From positions 124,001 through 188,000 of the forward strand of contig JAGRPL010000010.1 of the NCBI GenBank assembly GCA_019449595.1: DNA of 64,000 nt, written 5' to 3'. Source of the DNA: Rhodoferax sp. (GTDB lineage: Bacteria > Pseudomonadota > Gammaproteobacteria > Burkholderiales > Burkholderiaceae_C). This document shows positions 11,211-20,905 of this stretch, one piece after another. The position numbers were made by a program, and so were the translations under genes. The notes under the pieces are model-generated. The model searched no databases. It was not told the DNA's origin and was given only the letters and a program-made list of their open reading frames with translations. The first letter of the stretch is position 1. Each line of letters opens with the position of its first letter.

Positions 11211-11819
11211 TCAATCCGGTTTTGGGTGCCGGGCCATTCCGGGAAAACACTGAGGCGCGAACCCCAGACTGTGCCGCAGCCGGGCCCAGTCCAGGCCGGG
11301 GCCAGGGTCCGCCTTGCGCCCGGGCGCGATGTGTTCGTGGCCGGCCAGATGCGCAATCGGGTACTGCTGGGCCAGTGCCGGGCACAGGGCTTCCAGTGCC
11401 TCGTACTGCGCCGGTTCAAATGTGTCGCCTTCCAGACCTTCGAGTTCGATCCCGATGGAGTCGTCGTTGCATTGCGCACGCCCCCGGTAGTGCGAGACAC
11501 CGGCGTGCCAGGCACGGTCATCGCAACTGACAAACTGCCAGATCTCGCCCCCGCGCTGGATATAGAAGTGGGCCGATACCTGCAGGCCTTCTATCTGCTT
11601 GAAGTAGGGGTGCTGTTCCCAGTCGAGCTGGTTGGTGAACAGGGCTTGCACCTGGGAGCCGCCATAGACCCCCGGGGGCAGGCTGATGGAGTGCAGCACG
11701 ATGAGGTCGATCTGCGCCAGGGCCGGGCGTGGACCGAAGTTGGGTGACGGCAGGCGGCGCGCAAAGCGGTACCAGCCGTCTTGCCACAGGCCCGATCCGG
11801 AGTGCGGTGCTTCAGGCAT
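11211..11819 (-). CDS. ampD: 1,6-anhydro-N-acetylmuramyl-L-alanine amidase
   Basis: A 202-residue cytosolic AmpD of the amidase_2 fold. Zinc-ligand regions are visible: His in LIVLHSISLP near residue 43, and GHEHIAPGRKADPGPGLDW near 160-180, containing the second His and the Asp of the AmpD family. It cleaves the peptide from anhydro-muropeptides imported during wall recycling and, in bacteria with an AmpR/AmpC system, lowers beta-lactamase induction. It has no signal peptide. It overlaps pilR by eight bases, a neighbourhood conserved in Burkholderiales. With mpl, it is the second murein-recycling gene here. Confidence 0.95.
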   Translation of the reverse strand: MPEAPHSGSGLWQDGWYRFARRLPSPNFGPRPALAQIDLIVLHSISLPPGVYGGSQVQALFTNQLDWEQHPYFKQIEGLQVSAHFYIQRGGEIWQFVSCDDRAWHAGVSHYRGRAQCNDDSIGIELEGLEGDTFEPAQYEALEALCPALAQQYPIAHLAGHEHIAPGRKADPGPGLDWARLRHSLGFAPQCFPGMARHPKPD

Positions 11820-13293
11820 CGGAGCCCTCGTCCCGGGAAGCGGGGACGTTGATTTTCAGCCGCGCAATGCGGTAGCGGATTTGCCGCAGGCTCAGGCCCA
11901 GCCGGCTGGCTGCCAGGGTGCGGTTGAAGCCGGTTTCGCCCAAGGTCTTGATCAGGATTTCCCGCTCCTGCTGATCCAGATGGCTTTGCAGATCGGTGGG
12001 CAGCTCCGCATGGCCGGGCGTGGCGGAGGCTGCGGGCGGCGCTGCGGCAGGGGGGGCTTCCAGCGGCATCAAGCCGCTGGTCGGTGTGTGCAGATCATCG
12101 AGTTGCAACTCGTCGCCATCGCACAGCGCGACCGCACGGTGCAGCAGGTTCTCCAGTTCGCGCACATTGCCGTTGAGGGGCTGGCGCGCCAGCTGCTCCA
12201 TGAAATCGTGCGACAGGCGTGGCACGGGCATGCCCGATTCGTCGGCAATCCGGGCCACCAACGTCTGGCACAGCGCGGGCAGGTCCTCGCACCGCTCGCG
12301 CAGCGGGGGGATGAAGATGTCGATGACATTGAGCCGGTAAAAAAGATCCTGGCGGAACCGGCCGGCCTGAACCTCGGCCGGCAAATCCTTGTGCGTGGCA
12401 CTGATGATGCGCACGTCCACCGGTTCCTCCTGGCTGGAACCCAGAGGGCGCACACACCGCTCCTGAATGGCGCGCAGCAGCTTGGACTGCATGGCCAGGG
12501 GCAGGTCGCCAATCTCGTCCAGAAACAGGGTTCCACCCTTGGCAGCCTGGAAAAAACCCTCCCGGTCGTGGGTCGATCCGGTATAGGCACCCTTTCTGGC
12601 GCCGAAGAATTCCGCTTCCAGCAGGTTCTCCGGTATGGCACTGCAGTTGACGGCGACCCAGGGGCCGGTTGCGCGGTGGCTGTTGGCGTGCAGGGCGCTG
12701 GCCACCAGTTCCTTGCCGGTGCCGGATTCGCCCCGTACCAGTACCGGTGCCATGCTACGGGCGACCCGGACAATGCGCTCCTTGACGCTGCGCATGGCGG
12801 CAGAGTTGCCCGCCAGGCGCGCGAGTGCCGCCTGGCCGTTGGCGGTCGCGGGGGCGGCTCCGGATGGTGGCGTGCCCGCCGCCGTGCGCACGGGCGTGCT
12901 GCGGGCGGGTGCGTCGTGCACCGCCGATGCAATGGCGGCGCGGAACTGCTTCAGGTCTACCGGTTTGGTGAGGTAGTCAAACGCGCCGGCCTTGAGCGAC
13001 TCCACCGCGTTCTCGGCCGACCCGTGCGCGGTGATCACGATGCAGCGCTCCGGCCGTTGCCGGGCCTTCATGGTGGACAGGATGTCGATGCCCAGCCCGT
13101 CCGGCAGGCGCATGTCGGTGATCACCACGTCGAAGCGCTGGGCGTCCAGCAGCTGCCAGGCGTCCTGCACGCTGCCGGCGGTTTCCACCCGGTAGCCTTC
13201 ACGCAGCAGCGTGAGTTCGTACAGGGTACGCAGATCGGGCTCGTCGTCGATCACCAGAATCTGTGCGTTGCTCAATGCGGTGTGGCTTGCCAT
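11812..13293 (-). CDS. pilR: type IV pilus sigma54-dependent response regulator PilR
   Basis: A 493-residue NtrC-type activator. The receiver domain spans 1-120, with phosphoacceptor Asp60 (VVITDMRLPDG) and Lys110. The AAA+ domain has Walker A GESGTGKE at 188-195, the sigma54-contacting loop as GAYTGS rather than the canonical GAFTGA, and Walker B LFLDEIGDLP. The C-terminal Fis-type helix-turn-helix is FNRTLAASRLGLSLRQIRYR. PilR activates pilA with RpoN. It overlaps pilS by 22 bp and ampD by 8, so the three are one transcription unit. PilR identity rests on this neighbourhood and on the partner kinase. Confidence 0.93.
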   Translation of the reverse strand: MASHTALSNAQILVIDDEPDLRTLYELTLLREGYRVETAGSVQDAWQLLDAQRFDVVITDMRLPDGLGIDILSTMKARQRPERCIVITAHGSAENAVESLKAGAFDYLTKPVDLKQFRAAIASAVHDAPARSTPVRTAAGTPPSGAAPATANGQAALARLAGNSAAMRSVKERIVRVARSMAPVLVRGESGTGKELVASALHANSHRATGPWVAVNCSAIPENLLEAEFFGARKGAYTGSTHDREGFFQAAKGGTLFLDEIGDLPLAMQSKLLRAIQERCVRPLGSSQEEPVDVRIISATHKDLPAEVQAGRFRQDLFYRLNVIDIFIPPLRERCEDLPALCQTLVARIADESGMPVPRLSHDFMEQLARQPLNGNVRELENLLHRAVALCDGDELQLDDLHTPTSGLMPLEAPPAAAPPAASATPGHAELPTDLQSHLDQQEREILIKTLGETGFNRTLAASRLGLSLRQIRYRIARLKINVPASRDEGSDA

Positions 13294-15020
13294 GGAATCG
13301 CGGTGGCCTCGGTTGTGGATGTGGCAGCGGGGATGTCGGTGCGCAGGAAGGTGATGGCGAATTCATTGCCGTCCGTGGACTGGCCGCGGGCGTTGCGGAA
13401 ACTGCGTTGGTACGCAATGGACGCGCCGTGCCCTTCGCACAGCTCCCGGCAAATGTACAGACCCAGTCCGCTGGACCGGCTTTCCGATGAAAAGAAAGGC
13501 TCAAACAGGTGGCTTTCCACGGACTGGTCCATGGGGGCACCGTCGCTCCACACGGTCAGGGTGGCGTGTTGCGCACCGGTGATGCTGGTGCTGACCTGGA
13601 TGGCTTGCGGCTGGTTGGTGGCGTAGCGGCGCGCATTGTCCAGCAAGTTGACCAGCACCCGCCGCAGATGGTCGGCGTCAAAGCGGACGGTGACTTCCTG
13701 GGGCGCCAGCCGGGTCAGCAATTGCCGCTGGCAAGCGTTTTGTGCGCTCCAGTCGCTGCAAATGCGGTGCGTCCATTCGCCCAGCGCCAAGGCGGTCAGG
13801 GCGTGTGTCTGGTCGTGGGGTTGCGCCTGGGACACCTTGAGGATATCGGTCACGATCTTTTCCAGCCGCTTGGCGTTCTGGCTGACCATCAGGGTCAGCT
13901 GCTTCAGCTTGGGGTCTGTGAGGTCTTCTTCCAGCAGCGCATTGGCCTGGACAATGGCAGCCAGCGGGTTGCGTATTTCATGAGCGACCGCCGTCGACAG
14001 GCGTCCCATGCTGGCCAGCTTCTCGGTTCGCATGCGCGCTTCCAGCTCGCGCTGGTCCTGCAGAAACAGGACGCACAGGCTTTCCCCTTCCGGCCCGTGT
14101 GGTGCGGCCAGGCGGGTGCGCGCCCGTACCCGGCGGGGGCCGTGGTCATGGTGGCGGATGGTCACGTCTTCTTCGTGGCTTTGTCCGGTGCCCACGCTCA
14201 GGCGGGTGAGGTTGAGCAAGGGCCTCCAGCCGGGCTCGTCGCGCAGGTCGAATACGGATGCGTGCGCGATCAACGGGGAGCCCAGCAATTCCCGTGCGGC
14301 CGGGTTGGCGGCGCGGACACAGCCCCGGTCGTCCACGATCAGCACACCGTCCGGCAGGGATTCGATCACCAGCTCATTGACCTGGCGCTGGATGGTGACG
14401 GCCAGCTGGCTCAGGCGGGCACGCCGGCCCTCACTGGCCAGACGGTTGGAGAGCTGGTTACCCAGCAGGGCAATGACAAAGTAGCCGGCGCCGCTGAGCG
14501 CTGACTGCACAAAATAGGGCGTGGCGTCGGCAGGGCCGTGCAGATAGGCCCACAGGGTGTTGCCCAGCAGCAGCATGGTGACGGCTGCTGCCGTGCCGAG
14601 TGCCAATCGCAAGGACCCCAGCACGGAGGCGTGCAGGATGGGCAGGGCAAACAGCGGGGTGTAGTTGATGCTGCTGCCCGGCAGCAGTTGCAGGGCGGAA
14701 AACGTCAGGACGTCCAGCCCCACCAGTGCGCCCCAGGTCCGGTTGAACGACTGGCCCAGGGGCCGGGGACGCATGTAGAACCGCGCGGCCAGCGTGCCAG
14801 AAAAATAGACGGCACTGATGGCAATCAGCGCGTGGCTGTGCAAGGTGCCGGTGACGAACAGAGCGATCTGCAGGACCACCAGCACCAGGCCCAGGGTGAG
14901 CCGTGCCGTCATGAAACCCTGCCACAGACGGACCAGCTCGTGCGAATCCTCCGGCGCTTCGGGTGGCGCCTGCAGGACGGTAGGATCAAACCACGAGTGA
15001 GCGGGGTCCAATGCGTCCAT
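13272..15020 (-). CDS. pilS: type IV pilus sensor histidine kinase PilS
   Basis: A 582-residue membrane histidine kinase. The N-terminal third has about six hydrophobic helices (for example LTLGLVLVVLQIALFVTG and LSGAGYFVIALLGNQL), as in PilS. A PAS domain begins at VIESLPDGVLIVDDRG. The phosphoacceptor His347 lies in AVAHEIRNPLAAI. The ATPase domain has an N-box (LLDNARRYA) and the G-box GLGLYICRELCEGHG. It phosphorylates PilR, with pilin proposed as the sensed ligand in Pseudomonas. Its ATG directly follows the stop of the PP0621-like gene with no spacer, indicating coupled translation. Confidence 0.93.
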   Translation of the reverse strand: MDALDPAHSWFDPTVLQAPPEAPEDSHELVRLWQGFMTARLTLGLVLVVLQIALFVTGTLHSHALIAISAVYFSGTLAARFYMRPRPLGQSFNRTWGALVGLDVLTFSALQLLPGSSINYTPLFALPILHASVLGSLRLALGTAAAVTMLLLGNTLWAYLHGPADATPYFVQSALSGAGYFVIALLGNQLSNRLASEGRRARLSQLAVTIQRQVNELVIESLPDGVLIVDDRGCVRAANPAARELLGSPLIAHASVFDLRDEPGWRPLLNLTRLSVGTGQSHEEDVTIRHHDHGPRRVRARTRLAAPHGPEGESLCVLFLQDQRELEARMRTEKLASMGRLSTAVAHEIRNPLAAIVQANALLEEDLTDPKLKQLTLMVSQNAKRLEKIVTDILKVSQAQPHDQTHALTALALGEWTHRICSDWSAQNACQRQLLTRLAPQEVTVRFDADHLRRVLVNLLDNARRYATNQPQAIQVSTSITGAQHATLTVWSDGAPMDQSVESHLFEPFFSSESRSSGLGLYICRELCEGHGASIAYQRSFRNARGQSTDGNEFAITFLRTDIPAATSTTEATAIPWQATPH

Positions 15021-15248
15021 TCAGGGTTCCATTTGCTGCCGGTGCGCGATGCTGCAGTAGTTGCCGCGCGTGCCAATGACGGCGTCGCTGGCCGGGATGT
15101 GGACGCCGCACTGGTGGCACTGCAGCATGGTCTGCGGCGCCAGTGTGTCCGGCCTCTTGGGGCGGGTCAGCGGCGCCTGTGTGGCGCGCCAGGCACGCCA
15201 GCGCCATGCGATCAGCAGCGCGGCGAGAAAGAGGAGCAGAAACCTCAT
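15021..15248 (-). CDS. PP0621-family small zinc-ribbon membrane protein
   Basis: A 75-residue protein with an N-terminal membrane helix (MRFLLLFLAALLIAWRW) and a Cys cluster, CHQCGVHIPASDAV followed by GNYCSIAH, probably one zinc site. The motif and the position between ypjD and pilS match the PP0621 family, whose function is unknown. It overlaps the upstream ypjD-like gene by four bases and abuts pilS. Confidence 0.85.
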   Translation of the reverse strand: MRFLLLFLAALLIAWRWRAWRATQAPLTRPKRPDTLAPQTMLQCHQCGVHIPASDAVIGTRGNYCSIAHRQQMEP

Positions 15249-16051
15249 GATGGCGTGCGCCCGAGGACGATTTCCATCACGAAACGCGAGCCGACATAGG
15301 CCAGCAACAGCAAGGCCGAGCCGGTGTACAGCACATGCACCGCCCGCTTGCCGCGCCAGCCAAAGGCGCGCCGCCCGATGAGCAGCACCGCAAAGGTGAC
15401 CCAGGCCAGCAGGGAGAACACGGTCTTGTGGTCCCAGCGCCAGCCATGGGCATGGCCGTACAGCGATTCTTCAAACACCACGCCGACAAGGAGCGTGGCG
15501 CTGAGCAGCACAAAGCCGGCACCGACGAAACGGTAAGTCAGGCGCTCCAGCGTCAGCAGCGGCAGCCCGCTGTGTGGATCTTCCGCGTGGCGAATGCGGT
15601 TCTCCGCTCGCGTCATGAACCAGGCGTGCACCACGGCAGTGCCGAACAGGCCGTAGCAGGCGACCCCGAAAGCCAGGTGCAGGGGCAGCCATGCCGATGC
15701 CGTGGCCGGCATGGGGTTGCCGGGGAAGAGCAGGGCGATCAGTACCGCTGCGGCGCCGATGGTGCACAGCGCCCAGCGGGTCGGCAGCTGGGGAAATATC
15801 TGGCTCTCCACCGCGTAAACGGCCGCCACCAGCCAGGCGGTGACCGACAGCGCCGGTGCAAAACCGAAATGGGCTTGCGCGCCCAGCAGACTCCAGGACA
15901 GAACGGCGCCGTGCAACAGCCAGGCCACGGCCACCCAGGCGCGCGCCGAGCGCGGACTGATGCGGTTGGCCCGCACGGCAGGCCAGGCGTAGGCTGCGGC
16001 AGCCAAAACAGTCAAGGTCAGGCTAATAGGGGACGTACTGGCTAAAATCAT
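15245..16051 (-). CDS. cytochrome c assembly (CcsA/YpjD-like) inner membrane protein
   Basis: A 268-residue protein with about eight hydrophobic segments and a C-terminal GWRWDHKTVFSLLAWVTF segment similar to the CcsA/HemX/YpjD family (E. coli YpjD is its likely counterpart). Family members are linked to haem or cytochrome c handling; the YpjD subgroup has no firm function. The gene is divergent from ffh with a 77-bp gap, an arrangement seen widely in beta- and gammaproteobacteria, and heads the pilS-pilR-ampD run. Confidence 0.85.
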   Translation of the reverse strand: MILASTSPISLTLTVLAAAAYAWPAVRANRISPRSARAWVAVAWLLHGAVLSWSLLGAQAHFGFAPALSVTAWLVAAVYAVESQIFPQLPTRWALCTIGAAAVLIALLFPGNPMPATASAWLPLHLAFGVACYGLFGTAVVHAWFMTRAENRIRHAEDPHSGLPLLTLERLTYRFVGAGFVLLSATLLVGVVFEESLYGHAHGWRWDHKTVFSLLAWVTFAVLLIGRRAFGWRGKRAVHVLYTGSALLLLAYVGSRFVMEIVLGRTPS

Positions 16052-16128
16052 GCGTACAGTTTAGCGTTTTGCTCCCTGCCAGCCCAGGCTGGCTTTCACA
16101 CCAGGTTCCGTGCAACGGAATACGTCTT

Positions 16129-17493
16129 ATGGCCTCCGCTCTTTCCGACAAACTTTCCCGCCTCGTCAAAGAAATGCGTGGCCAGGCCCGCATCACTGAA
16201 ACCAACGTCTCCGACATGTTGCGGGAGGTGCGCATGGCCCTGCTGGAGGCTGATGTGGCCTTGCCGGTGGTGCGCGACTTCATCGCCCGGGTGAAGGAGA
16301 AGGCCCTGGGCCAGGAGGTCATGGGGTCCCTGCAGCCGGGTCAGGTGTTGGTGAGCATCGTCAGCAAGGAGCTGGCGGCCACCATGGGTGAGGGCGTGAG
16401 CGACATCAACCTGGCCGCCCAGCCTCCTGCCGTCATTCTGATGGCCGGCCTGCAGGGCGCTGGCAAGACGACGACGACCGCCAAGCTGGCTAAGCACCTG
16501 ATTGAAAAGCGCAGGAAGAAAGTGCTGACGGTGTCGGGCGACGTGTACCGGCCGGCCGCCATCGAGCAGCTGAAAACGGTGACGGCGCAGGCGGGTGCCG
16601 AATGGTTCCCCAGTAGCCCGGAGCAGAAGCCGGTGGACATTGGCCTGGCCGCGCTGGACTACGCCAGGAAACATTTCTTTGATGTGCTGCTGGTGGACAC
16701 GGCGGGTCGCCTGGCAATTGACGAAGCGCTGATGCGCGAAATCAAGGACCTGCATGCCGTGCTCAAGCCCGTGGAGACGCTGTTCGTGGTGGACGCCATG
16801 CAGGGCCAGGATGCGGTCAACACCGCCAAGGCCTTCAAGGACGCATTGCCCCTGACCGGCATCATCCTCACCAAGACCGATGGCGACTCCCGTGGCGGTG
16901 CGGCCCTGTCAGTGCGCCAGGTTACCGGCGCGCCCATCAAGTTTGCGGGTACCAGCGAGAAACTCGATGGCCTGGAGGTGTTCGATGCCGAGCGCCATGC
17001 CGGCCGCATCCTGGGCATGGGCGACATCGTGGCGCTGGTCGAGCAGGTCACGGCCGGGGTGGACATCCAGGCGGCGCAGAAACTGGCTGCCAAGGTCAAG
17101 AGCGGTGGCGGCTTCGACCTGAACGACTTTCTGGCGCAGATCCAGCAGATGAAACAGATGGGCGGCCTGTCCAGCCTCATGGATAAGCTGCCGGCTGCCA
17201 TGGCGTCCAAGGCCGGCAATGTGGACATGGACCGCGCCGAGAAGGACATCAAGCGCAAGGAAGGCATCATCCAGAGCATGACGCCGCTGGAACGCCGCAA
17301 GCCCGAGCTCATCAAGGCCACGCGCAAGCGCCGCATTGCGGCTGGCGCTGGCGTGCAGGTTCAGGACGTCAACCGCATGCTCAAGGAGTTTGAGCAGATG
17401 CAGGAAATGATGAAGAAAATGAAGGGCGGCGGCATGATGAAGATGATGAAGCGCCTGGGCGGCATGAAGGGCATGCCCAAGATGCCGTTCTGA
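16129..17493 (+). CDS. ffh: signal recognition particle protein
   Basis: A 454-residue SRP54 GTPase. The start is the ATG at 16129 (MASALSDKLSRL); an earlier in-frame codon at 16069 would add a non-conserved extension. The N domain spans 1-95. The G domain has GLQGAGKTTTTAKLA from about residue 107, and DTAGR and TKTDGD motifs. The M domain from about 300 is Met-rich and ends in GGMMKMMKRLGGMKGMPKM. It binds 4.5S RNA and nascent signal peptides and delivers ribosomes to FtsY. The 4.5S RNA gene is not in this window. Confidence 0.98.
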   Translation: MASALSDKLSRLVKEMRGQARITETNVSDMLREVRMALLEADVALPVVRDFIARVKEKALGQEVMGSLQPGQVLVSIVSKELAATMGEGVSDINLAAQPPAVILMAGLQGAGKTTTTAKLAKHLIEKRRKKVLTVSGDVYRPAAIEQLKTVTAQAGAEWFPSSPEQKPVDIGLAALDYARKHFFDVLLVDTAGRLAIDEALMREIKDLHAVLKPVETLFVVDAMQGQDAVNTAKAFKDALPLTGIILTKTDGDSRGGAALSVRQVTGAPIKFAGTSEKLDGLEVFDAERHAGRILGMGDIVALVEQVTAGVDIQAAQKLAAKVKSGGGFDLNDFLAQIQQMKQMGGLSSLMDKLPAAMASKAGNVDMDRAEKDIKRKEGIIQSMTPLERRKPELIKATRKRRIAAGAGVQVQDVNRMLKEFEQMQEMMKKMKGGGMMKMMKRLGGMKGMPKMPF

Positions 17494-17508
17494 CCGGCCG
17501 CTCCGCCG

Positions 17509-17531
17509 CTGGGGGGGCGTTGCGCCCCCAC
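17509..17531. terminator. GC-rich hairpin between ffh and dctA
   Basis: GGGGGCG and CGCCCCC flank TTG in the convergent gap. There is no U-tract, so this is a probable rather than certain terminator. Confidence 0.45.
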
Positions 17532-17536
17532 ACCCG

Positions 17537-18793
17537 TCATCCGTTGGACCGCAATTCCTGGTTCAGGCTGGCGTGGTCCAGTTCCTTTTCCCAGTGGGAC
17601 ACCACAATGGTGGCCACGCCGTTGCCGACGAAGTTGGTCAGCGCGCGCGCCTCGGACATGAAGCGGTCAATCCCCAGAATCAGCGCCAGACCGGCCACCG
17701 GAATCGTTGGCACCACCGCCAGCGTGGCCGCCAGGGTGATGAAGCCCGCGCCGGTCACGCCGGACGCTCCCTTGGAGGTCAGCATGGCCACTCCCAGCAT
17801 GGTGAGCTGCTGCGTCAGCGTGAGCTCAATGTTCAGGGCCTGGGCCACGAAGAGCGCGGCCATCGTCAGGTAGATGTTGGTTCCGTCCAGATTGAACGAA
17901 TAGCCCGAGGGGACCACCAGACCCACCACCGACTTGGAGCAGCCCAGCTTTTCCAGCTTGGCCATCAGGGGCACCAGTGCGGACTCGGACGACGAGGTGC
18001 CCAGCACCGTGAGCAGCTCTTCCTTGATGTAGACAATGAACCGGAAGATGTTGAAACCGACCAGCGCCGCAATGGTCCCCAGCACCACGATGACGAACAA
18101 CAGACAGGTCAGGTAGAAGCTGCCCATCAGCGCCGCCAGGGGCTTGAGCGCCGCAACGCCGTATTTTCCTACCGTGAAGGCCATCGCGCCGCCGGCGCCC
18201 AGTGGGGCGAGTTTCATGATCGCGTTCATCATGGCGAAGAAGATGTGGGAGGCGTCCTCGATGAAGAGGTGGACGGCCTGGCCGGCCTTGCCCATGTGCA
18301 CCATGGCGTAGCCAAACAGGATGGCCACCAGCAGCACCTGCAGCAGGTCGCCGGAGCCGGTGAACGCGTCGGTGAAGGTCTTCGGAATGATGTGCAGAAT
18401 GAAGTCAACGGTGCTTTGCTCGGTGGCTGCCTTGGCGTAGTTGGCAACCGCCTTGCTGTCCAGCGTGGCGGGGTCCACATTGAAGCCGGCACCGGGACGC
18501 AGGATGTTCATGACCAGCAGGCCGATGGCCAGTGCAAAAGTGGACACCACTTCGAAGTAGAGCAAGGCCTTGCCGCCCACGCGCCCCACCTTCTTCATGT
18601 CACCGGCGCCGGAGATGCCGAGCACCACGGTGCAGAAAATCACCGGACTGATCAGCATCTTGATCAGCGAAATAAAACCGTCGCCCAGCGGCTTGAGTTT
18701 GACGGCGTTGGTGGCATCCAGATAACCAAAGGTACCGCCGAGCACGATGGCTACGAGTACCCAGAAATAGAGATGGTGGGTCAGACGTTTCAT
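17537..18793 (-). CDS. dctA: C4-dicarboxylate/proton symporter
   Basis: A 418-residue DAACS-family transporter. It starts [20 protein letters not shown], then [18 protein letters not shown]. The conserved serine-rich hairpin is [16 protein letters not shown], and the transport motif NLDGTNIYL follows. It imports succinate, fumarate and malate. Length and motifs match DctA (E. coli, 428). No dctBD regulator is adjacent. A strong hairpin (18812-18830) lies just before the start, between miaB and dctA. Confidence 0.95.
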   Translation of the reverse strand: MKRLTHHLYFWVLVAIVLGGTFGYLDATNAVKLKPLGDGFISLIKMLISPVIFCTVVLGISGAGDMKKVGRVGGKALLYFEVVSTFALAIGLLVMNILRPGAGFNVDPATLDSKAVANYAKAATEQSTVDFILHIIPKTFTDAFTGSGDLLQVLLVAILFGYAMVHMGKAGQAVHLFIEDASHIFFAMMNAIMKLAPLGAGGAMAFTVGKYGVAALKPLAALMGSFYLTCLLFVIVVLGTIAALVGFNIFRFIVYIKEELLTVLGTSSSESALVPLMAKLEKLGCSKSVVGLVVPSGYSFNLDGTNIYLTMAALFVAQALNIELTLTQQLTMLGVAMLTSKGASGVTGAGFITLAATLAVVPTIPVAGLALILGIDRFMSEARALTNFVGNGVATIVVSHWEKELDHASLNQELRSNG

Positions 18794-18811
18794 TTTCTTC
18801 TCTCATGGAAA

Positions 18812-18830
18812 GGGAGGCTTTTGGCCTCCC
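18812..18830 (-). terminator. hairpin between miaB and dctA
   Basis: GGGAGGC (18812-18818) and GCCTCCC (18824-18830) flank a TTTTG loop. On the minus strand the stem is followed by a short TTTCC. It probably terminates or attenuates miaB transcription just ahead of dctA. Confidence 0.6.
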
Positions 18831-18889
18831 GGTTGGTCATGGCGTGACGGTTTGTCGGGTCGCGCCGTGGGTTTTGGTTGCCTGGCCTT

Positions 18890-20212
18890 TTATGCGGCCA
18901 CTTCGCCGCGCAGGGTATAGGTGCGCGTTTCGGTGATTTTCACGTTCACCAGTTGCCCGACCAGATGGGGTTGGCCGGCAAAGTTCACCACGCGGTTGCA
19001 CTCGGTGCGTCCCATCAGTTCGCCGCCATCGCGCTTGCTGCTGCCCTCCACCAGGATGCGCTGCACGGTGCCCAGACGGCTTTCGCTGATGCGGGTAATG
19101 TTGGCGTTGATGTTGGCCTGCACCTCCTGCAGGCGGCGCAGCTTCACGTCGTGCGGCGTGTCGTCCTGCAGGTTGGCTGCCGGCGTGCCGGGGCGCGGGC
19201 TGAAGATGAAACTGAAACTGTTGTCAAAGCCCACGTCGTTCAGCAGCTTCATGAGTTTGGCGTGGTCGTCCTCGGTCTCGCCGGGAAAGCCGACGATGAA
19301 GTCCGAACTCATGGACAGGTCGGGACGGATGGCGCGCAGCTTGCGCACCGTGCTCTTGTATTCCATGGCGGTGTAGCCGCGTTTCATGGCCATCAAAATC
19401 TTGTCGCTGCCGTGCTGCACCGGCAGGTGCAGGTGGCTCACCAGCTTGGGCAGCTTCTCGTAGGCGGCAATCAGGCTGGGTGTGAATTCATTGGGGTGGC
19501 TGGTGGTGAAGCGCAGGCGCTCGATGCCGGGAATGTCGGACACGTACTCCAGCAGAGTGGCAAAGTCGGCCACCTCGGCGGTATCGCCCATGGCACCACG
19601 CCAGGCGTTGACGTTCTGGCCCAGGAGCGTGATTTCCTTCACGCCCTGGTCTGCCAGGCCGGCTACCTCCACCAGTACGTCCTCGAACGGGCGGTTGATC
19701 TCGGTGCCGCGGGTGTAGGGCACCACGCAGTAGCTGCAGTATTTGTTGCAGCCTTCCATGATGCTCACAAAGGCGCTGGCACCCTCGACCCGGGCCGGGG
19801 GAAGGTGGTCGAATTTCTCGATCTCGGGGAAGCTGATGTCCACCTGCGAGCGGTCCTGTGCCTTGCGCGCCGCCAGCAGCTCGGGCAGCCGGTGCAGGGT
19901 CTGCGGGCCGAACACCACGTCCACGTAGGGCGCGCGCTTGATGATCTCGGCGCCTTCCTGGCTGGCCACGCAGCCGCCCACGCCGATCTGCACGCCCTTG
20001 GCCTTGAGGTGCTTGATGCGGCCGAGGTCGGAAAACACCTTCTCTTGCGCTTTCTCGCGTACCGAGCAGGTGTTGAACAGGATCAGGTCAGCTTCGTCCA
20101 CGTTCTGCGTGGTCTCGTAGCCTTGCGCTGCGTGCAGCACGTCGACCATCTTGTCCGAGTCGTACTCGTTCATCTGGCAGCCGAAGGTTTTGATAAAGAC
20201 TTTTTTGGACAT
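18890..20212 (-). CDS. miaB: tRNA-2-methylthio-N6-dimethylallyladenosine synthase
   Basis: A 440-residue radical SAM methylthiotransferase. The N-terminal UPF0004 domain starts [20 protein letters not shown] and carries the auxiliary cluster cysteines. The radical SAM motif is [15 protein letters not shown], and a TRAM domain closes the C-terminus ([20 protein letters not shown]). It adds the 2-methylthio group to i6A37 of tRNAs. RimO is the paralogue, but the motif spacing and start are MiaB-type. A 17-bp repeat lies 28 bp upstream of the start. Confidence 0.96.
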   Translation of the reverse strand: MSKKVFIKTFGCQMNEYDSDKMVDVLHAAQGYETTQNVDEADLILFNTCSVREKAQEKVFSDLGRIKHLKAKGVQIGVGGCVASQEGAEIIKRAPYVDVVFGPQTLHRLPELLAARKAQDRSQVDISFPEIEKFDHLPPARVEGASAFVSIMEGCNKYCSYCVVPYTRGTEINRPFEDVLVEVAGLADQGVKEITLLGQNVNAWRGAMGDTAEVADFATLLEYVSDIPGIERLRFTTSHPNEFTPSLIAAYEKLPKLVSHLHLPVQHGSDKILMAMKRGYTAMEYKSTVRKLRAIRPDLSMSSDFIVGFPGETEDDHAKLMKLLNDVGFDNSFSFIFSPRPGTPAANLQDDTPHDVKLRRLQEVQANINANITRISESRLGTVQRILVEGSSKRDGGELMGRTECNRVVNFAGQPHLVGQLVNVKITETRTYTLRGEVAA

Positions 20213-20239
20213 GGACGGTCTGGGGGAATACGGGTGTCT

Positions 20240-20256
20240 GCTATGTATTCAGTAGC
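20240..20256 (-). repeat. 17-bp imperfect palindrome, copy 2
   Basis: On the minus strand GCTACTGAATACATAGC, preceded by TGTGCGGACA, matching the extended consensus. It lies just upstream of miaB. Confidence 0.75.
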
Positions 20257-20305
20257 TGTCCGCACAGTAACCACGCGGGCTTTGACCCTGAAATGCCTGT
20301 AAAAA

Positions 20306-20683
20306 TCAGGGCGTTGTGGGGCGCGGGAGCTTGGCTTCGGCTGCGTTCAGGATCCACACGTCGTGGATCAGGCCGAGGGGTTCGCGCACGTAGTTCACCA
20401 CCACGGTCTCGCCGACGATGGCGCCGGACATCACCAGCATGTTGTTGGTGCCACGGATGCGGGCGCCGGGTGCCAGGCGCGCCGCCTTGCCGTCCAGCAG
20501 CACTTCGGGGGGATTCGTGACCTGCAGGGTGCCGCGCAGGGCCGTGGCCGGAAACGGCCGAACGGTCAGCTGCTGCGCCAGGGCGGGGAGGCAGACGCCG
20601 GCCAGGCCGGCCGCCAGACCCAGGGAGAGGGCTGCGCGCGCGGCGGCTCGGCGCAGTGCGGGGAGGGGGGGGCAGCGGTTCAT
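20306..20683 (-). CDS. small exported protein of unknown function
   Basis: A 125-residue protein starting at the ATG at 20681-20683 (MNRCPPLPALRR). Residues 1-38 form a signal peptide with a cleavage site after LPALAQQ or nearby. The mature part is a small beta-rich domain with TALRGTLQVTNPPEVLLDGK and GLIHDVWILNAAEA. I do not recognise a named family. A downstream segment about an initial metal or RNA role would be speculation. It is separated from tRNA-Met by an intrinsic terminator, so it probably has its own promoter in 20684-20726. Confidence 0.7.
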   Translation of the reverse strand: MNRCPPLPALRRAAARAALSLGLAAGLAGVCLPALAQQLTVRPFPATALRGTLQVTNPPEVLLDGKAARLAPGARIRGTNNMLVMSGAIVGETVVVNYVREPLGLIHDVWILNAAEAKLPRPTTP

Positions 20684-20726
20684 GGTATGTATCCAGAGGC
20701 TGTGTTGCAAATCCGGCGGCGATAAG

Positions 20727-20763
20727 AAAAAAGCCGCAGATCCCATGAATCAACGGCTTTTTT
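20727..20763 (-). terminator. intrinsic terminator of the tRNA-Met gene
   Basis: AAAAAAGCCG (20727-20736) and CGGCTTTTTT (20754-20763) form a perfect 10-bp stem. Read on the minus strand the stem ends in a run of six T. Confidence 0.9.
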
Positions 20764-20770
20764 CAGAATG

Positions 20771-20847
20771 TGGTGGTGATAGGTGGATTTGAACCACCGA
20801 CATCAGCATTATGAATGCTGCGCTCTAACCAACTGAGCTATATCACC
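20771..20847 (-). tRNA. tRNA-Met (anticodon CAT), elongator type
   Basis: A 77-nt cloverleaf with encoded CCA. The acceptor is GGTGATA paired with TATCACC, the D arm GCTCAGTTGGTTAGAGC, the anticodon stem CAGCA/TGCTG with loop TTCATAA (CAT at 20811-20813), and the T arm GGTGG-TTCAAAT-CCACC. The fully paired G1 acceptor start argues against initiator tRNA. A tRNA-Ile with modified CAT cannot be wholly excluded. Confidence 0.93.
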
Positions 20848-20905
20848 AGAGCCCGGAATTATAGCCAACTTTTTGGCCGTCGTCCAAATTCCGGTGCGAT
20901 GCGCT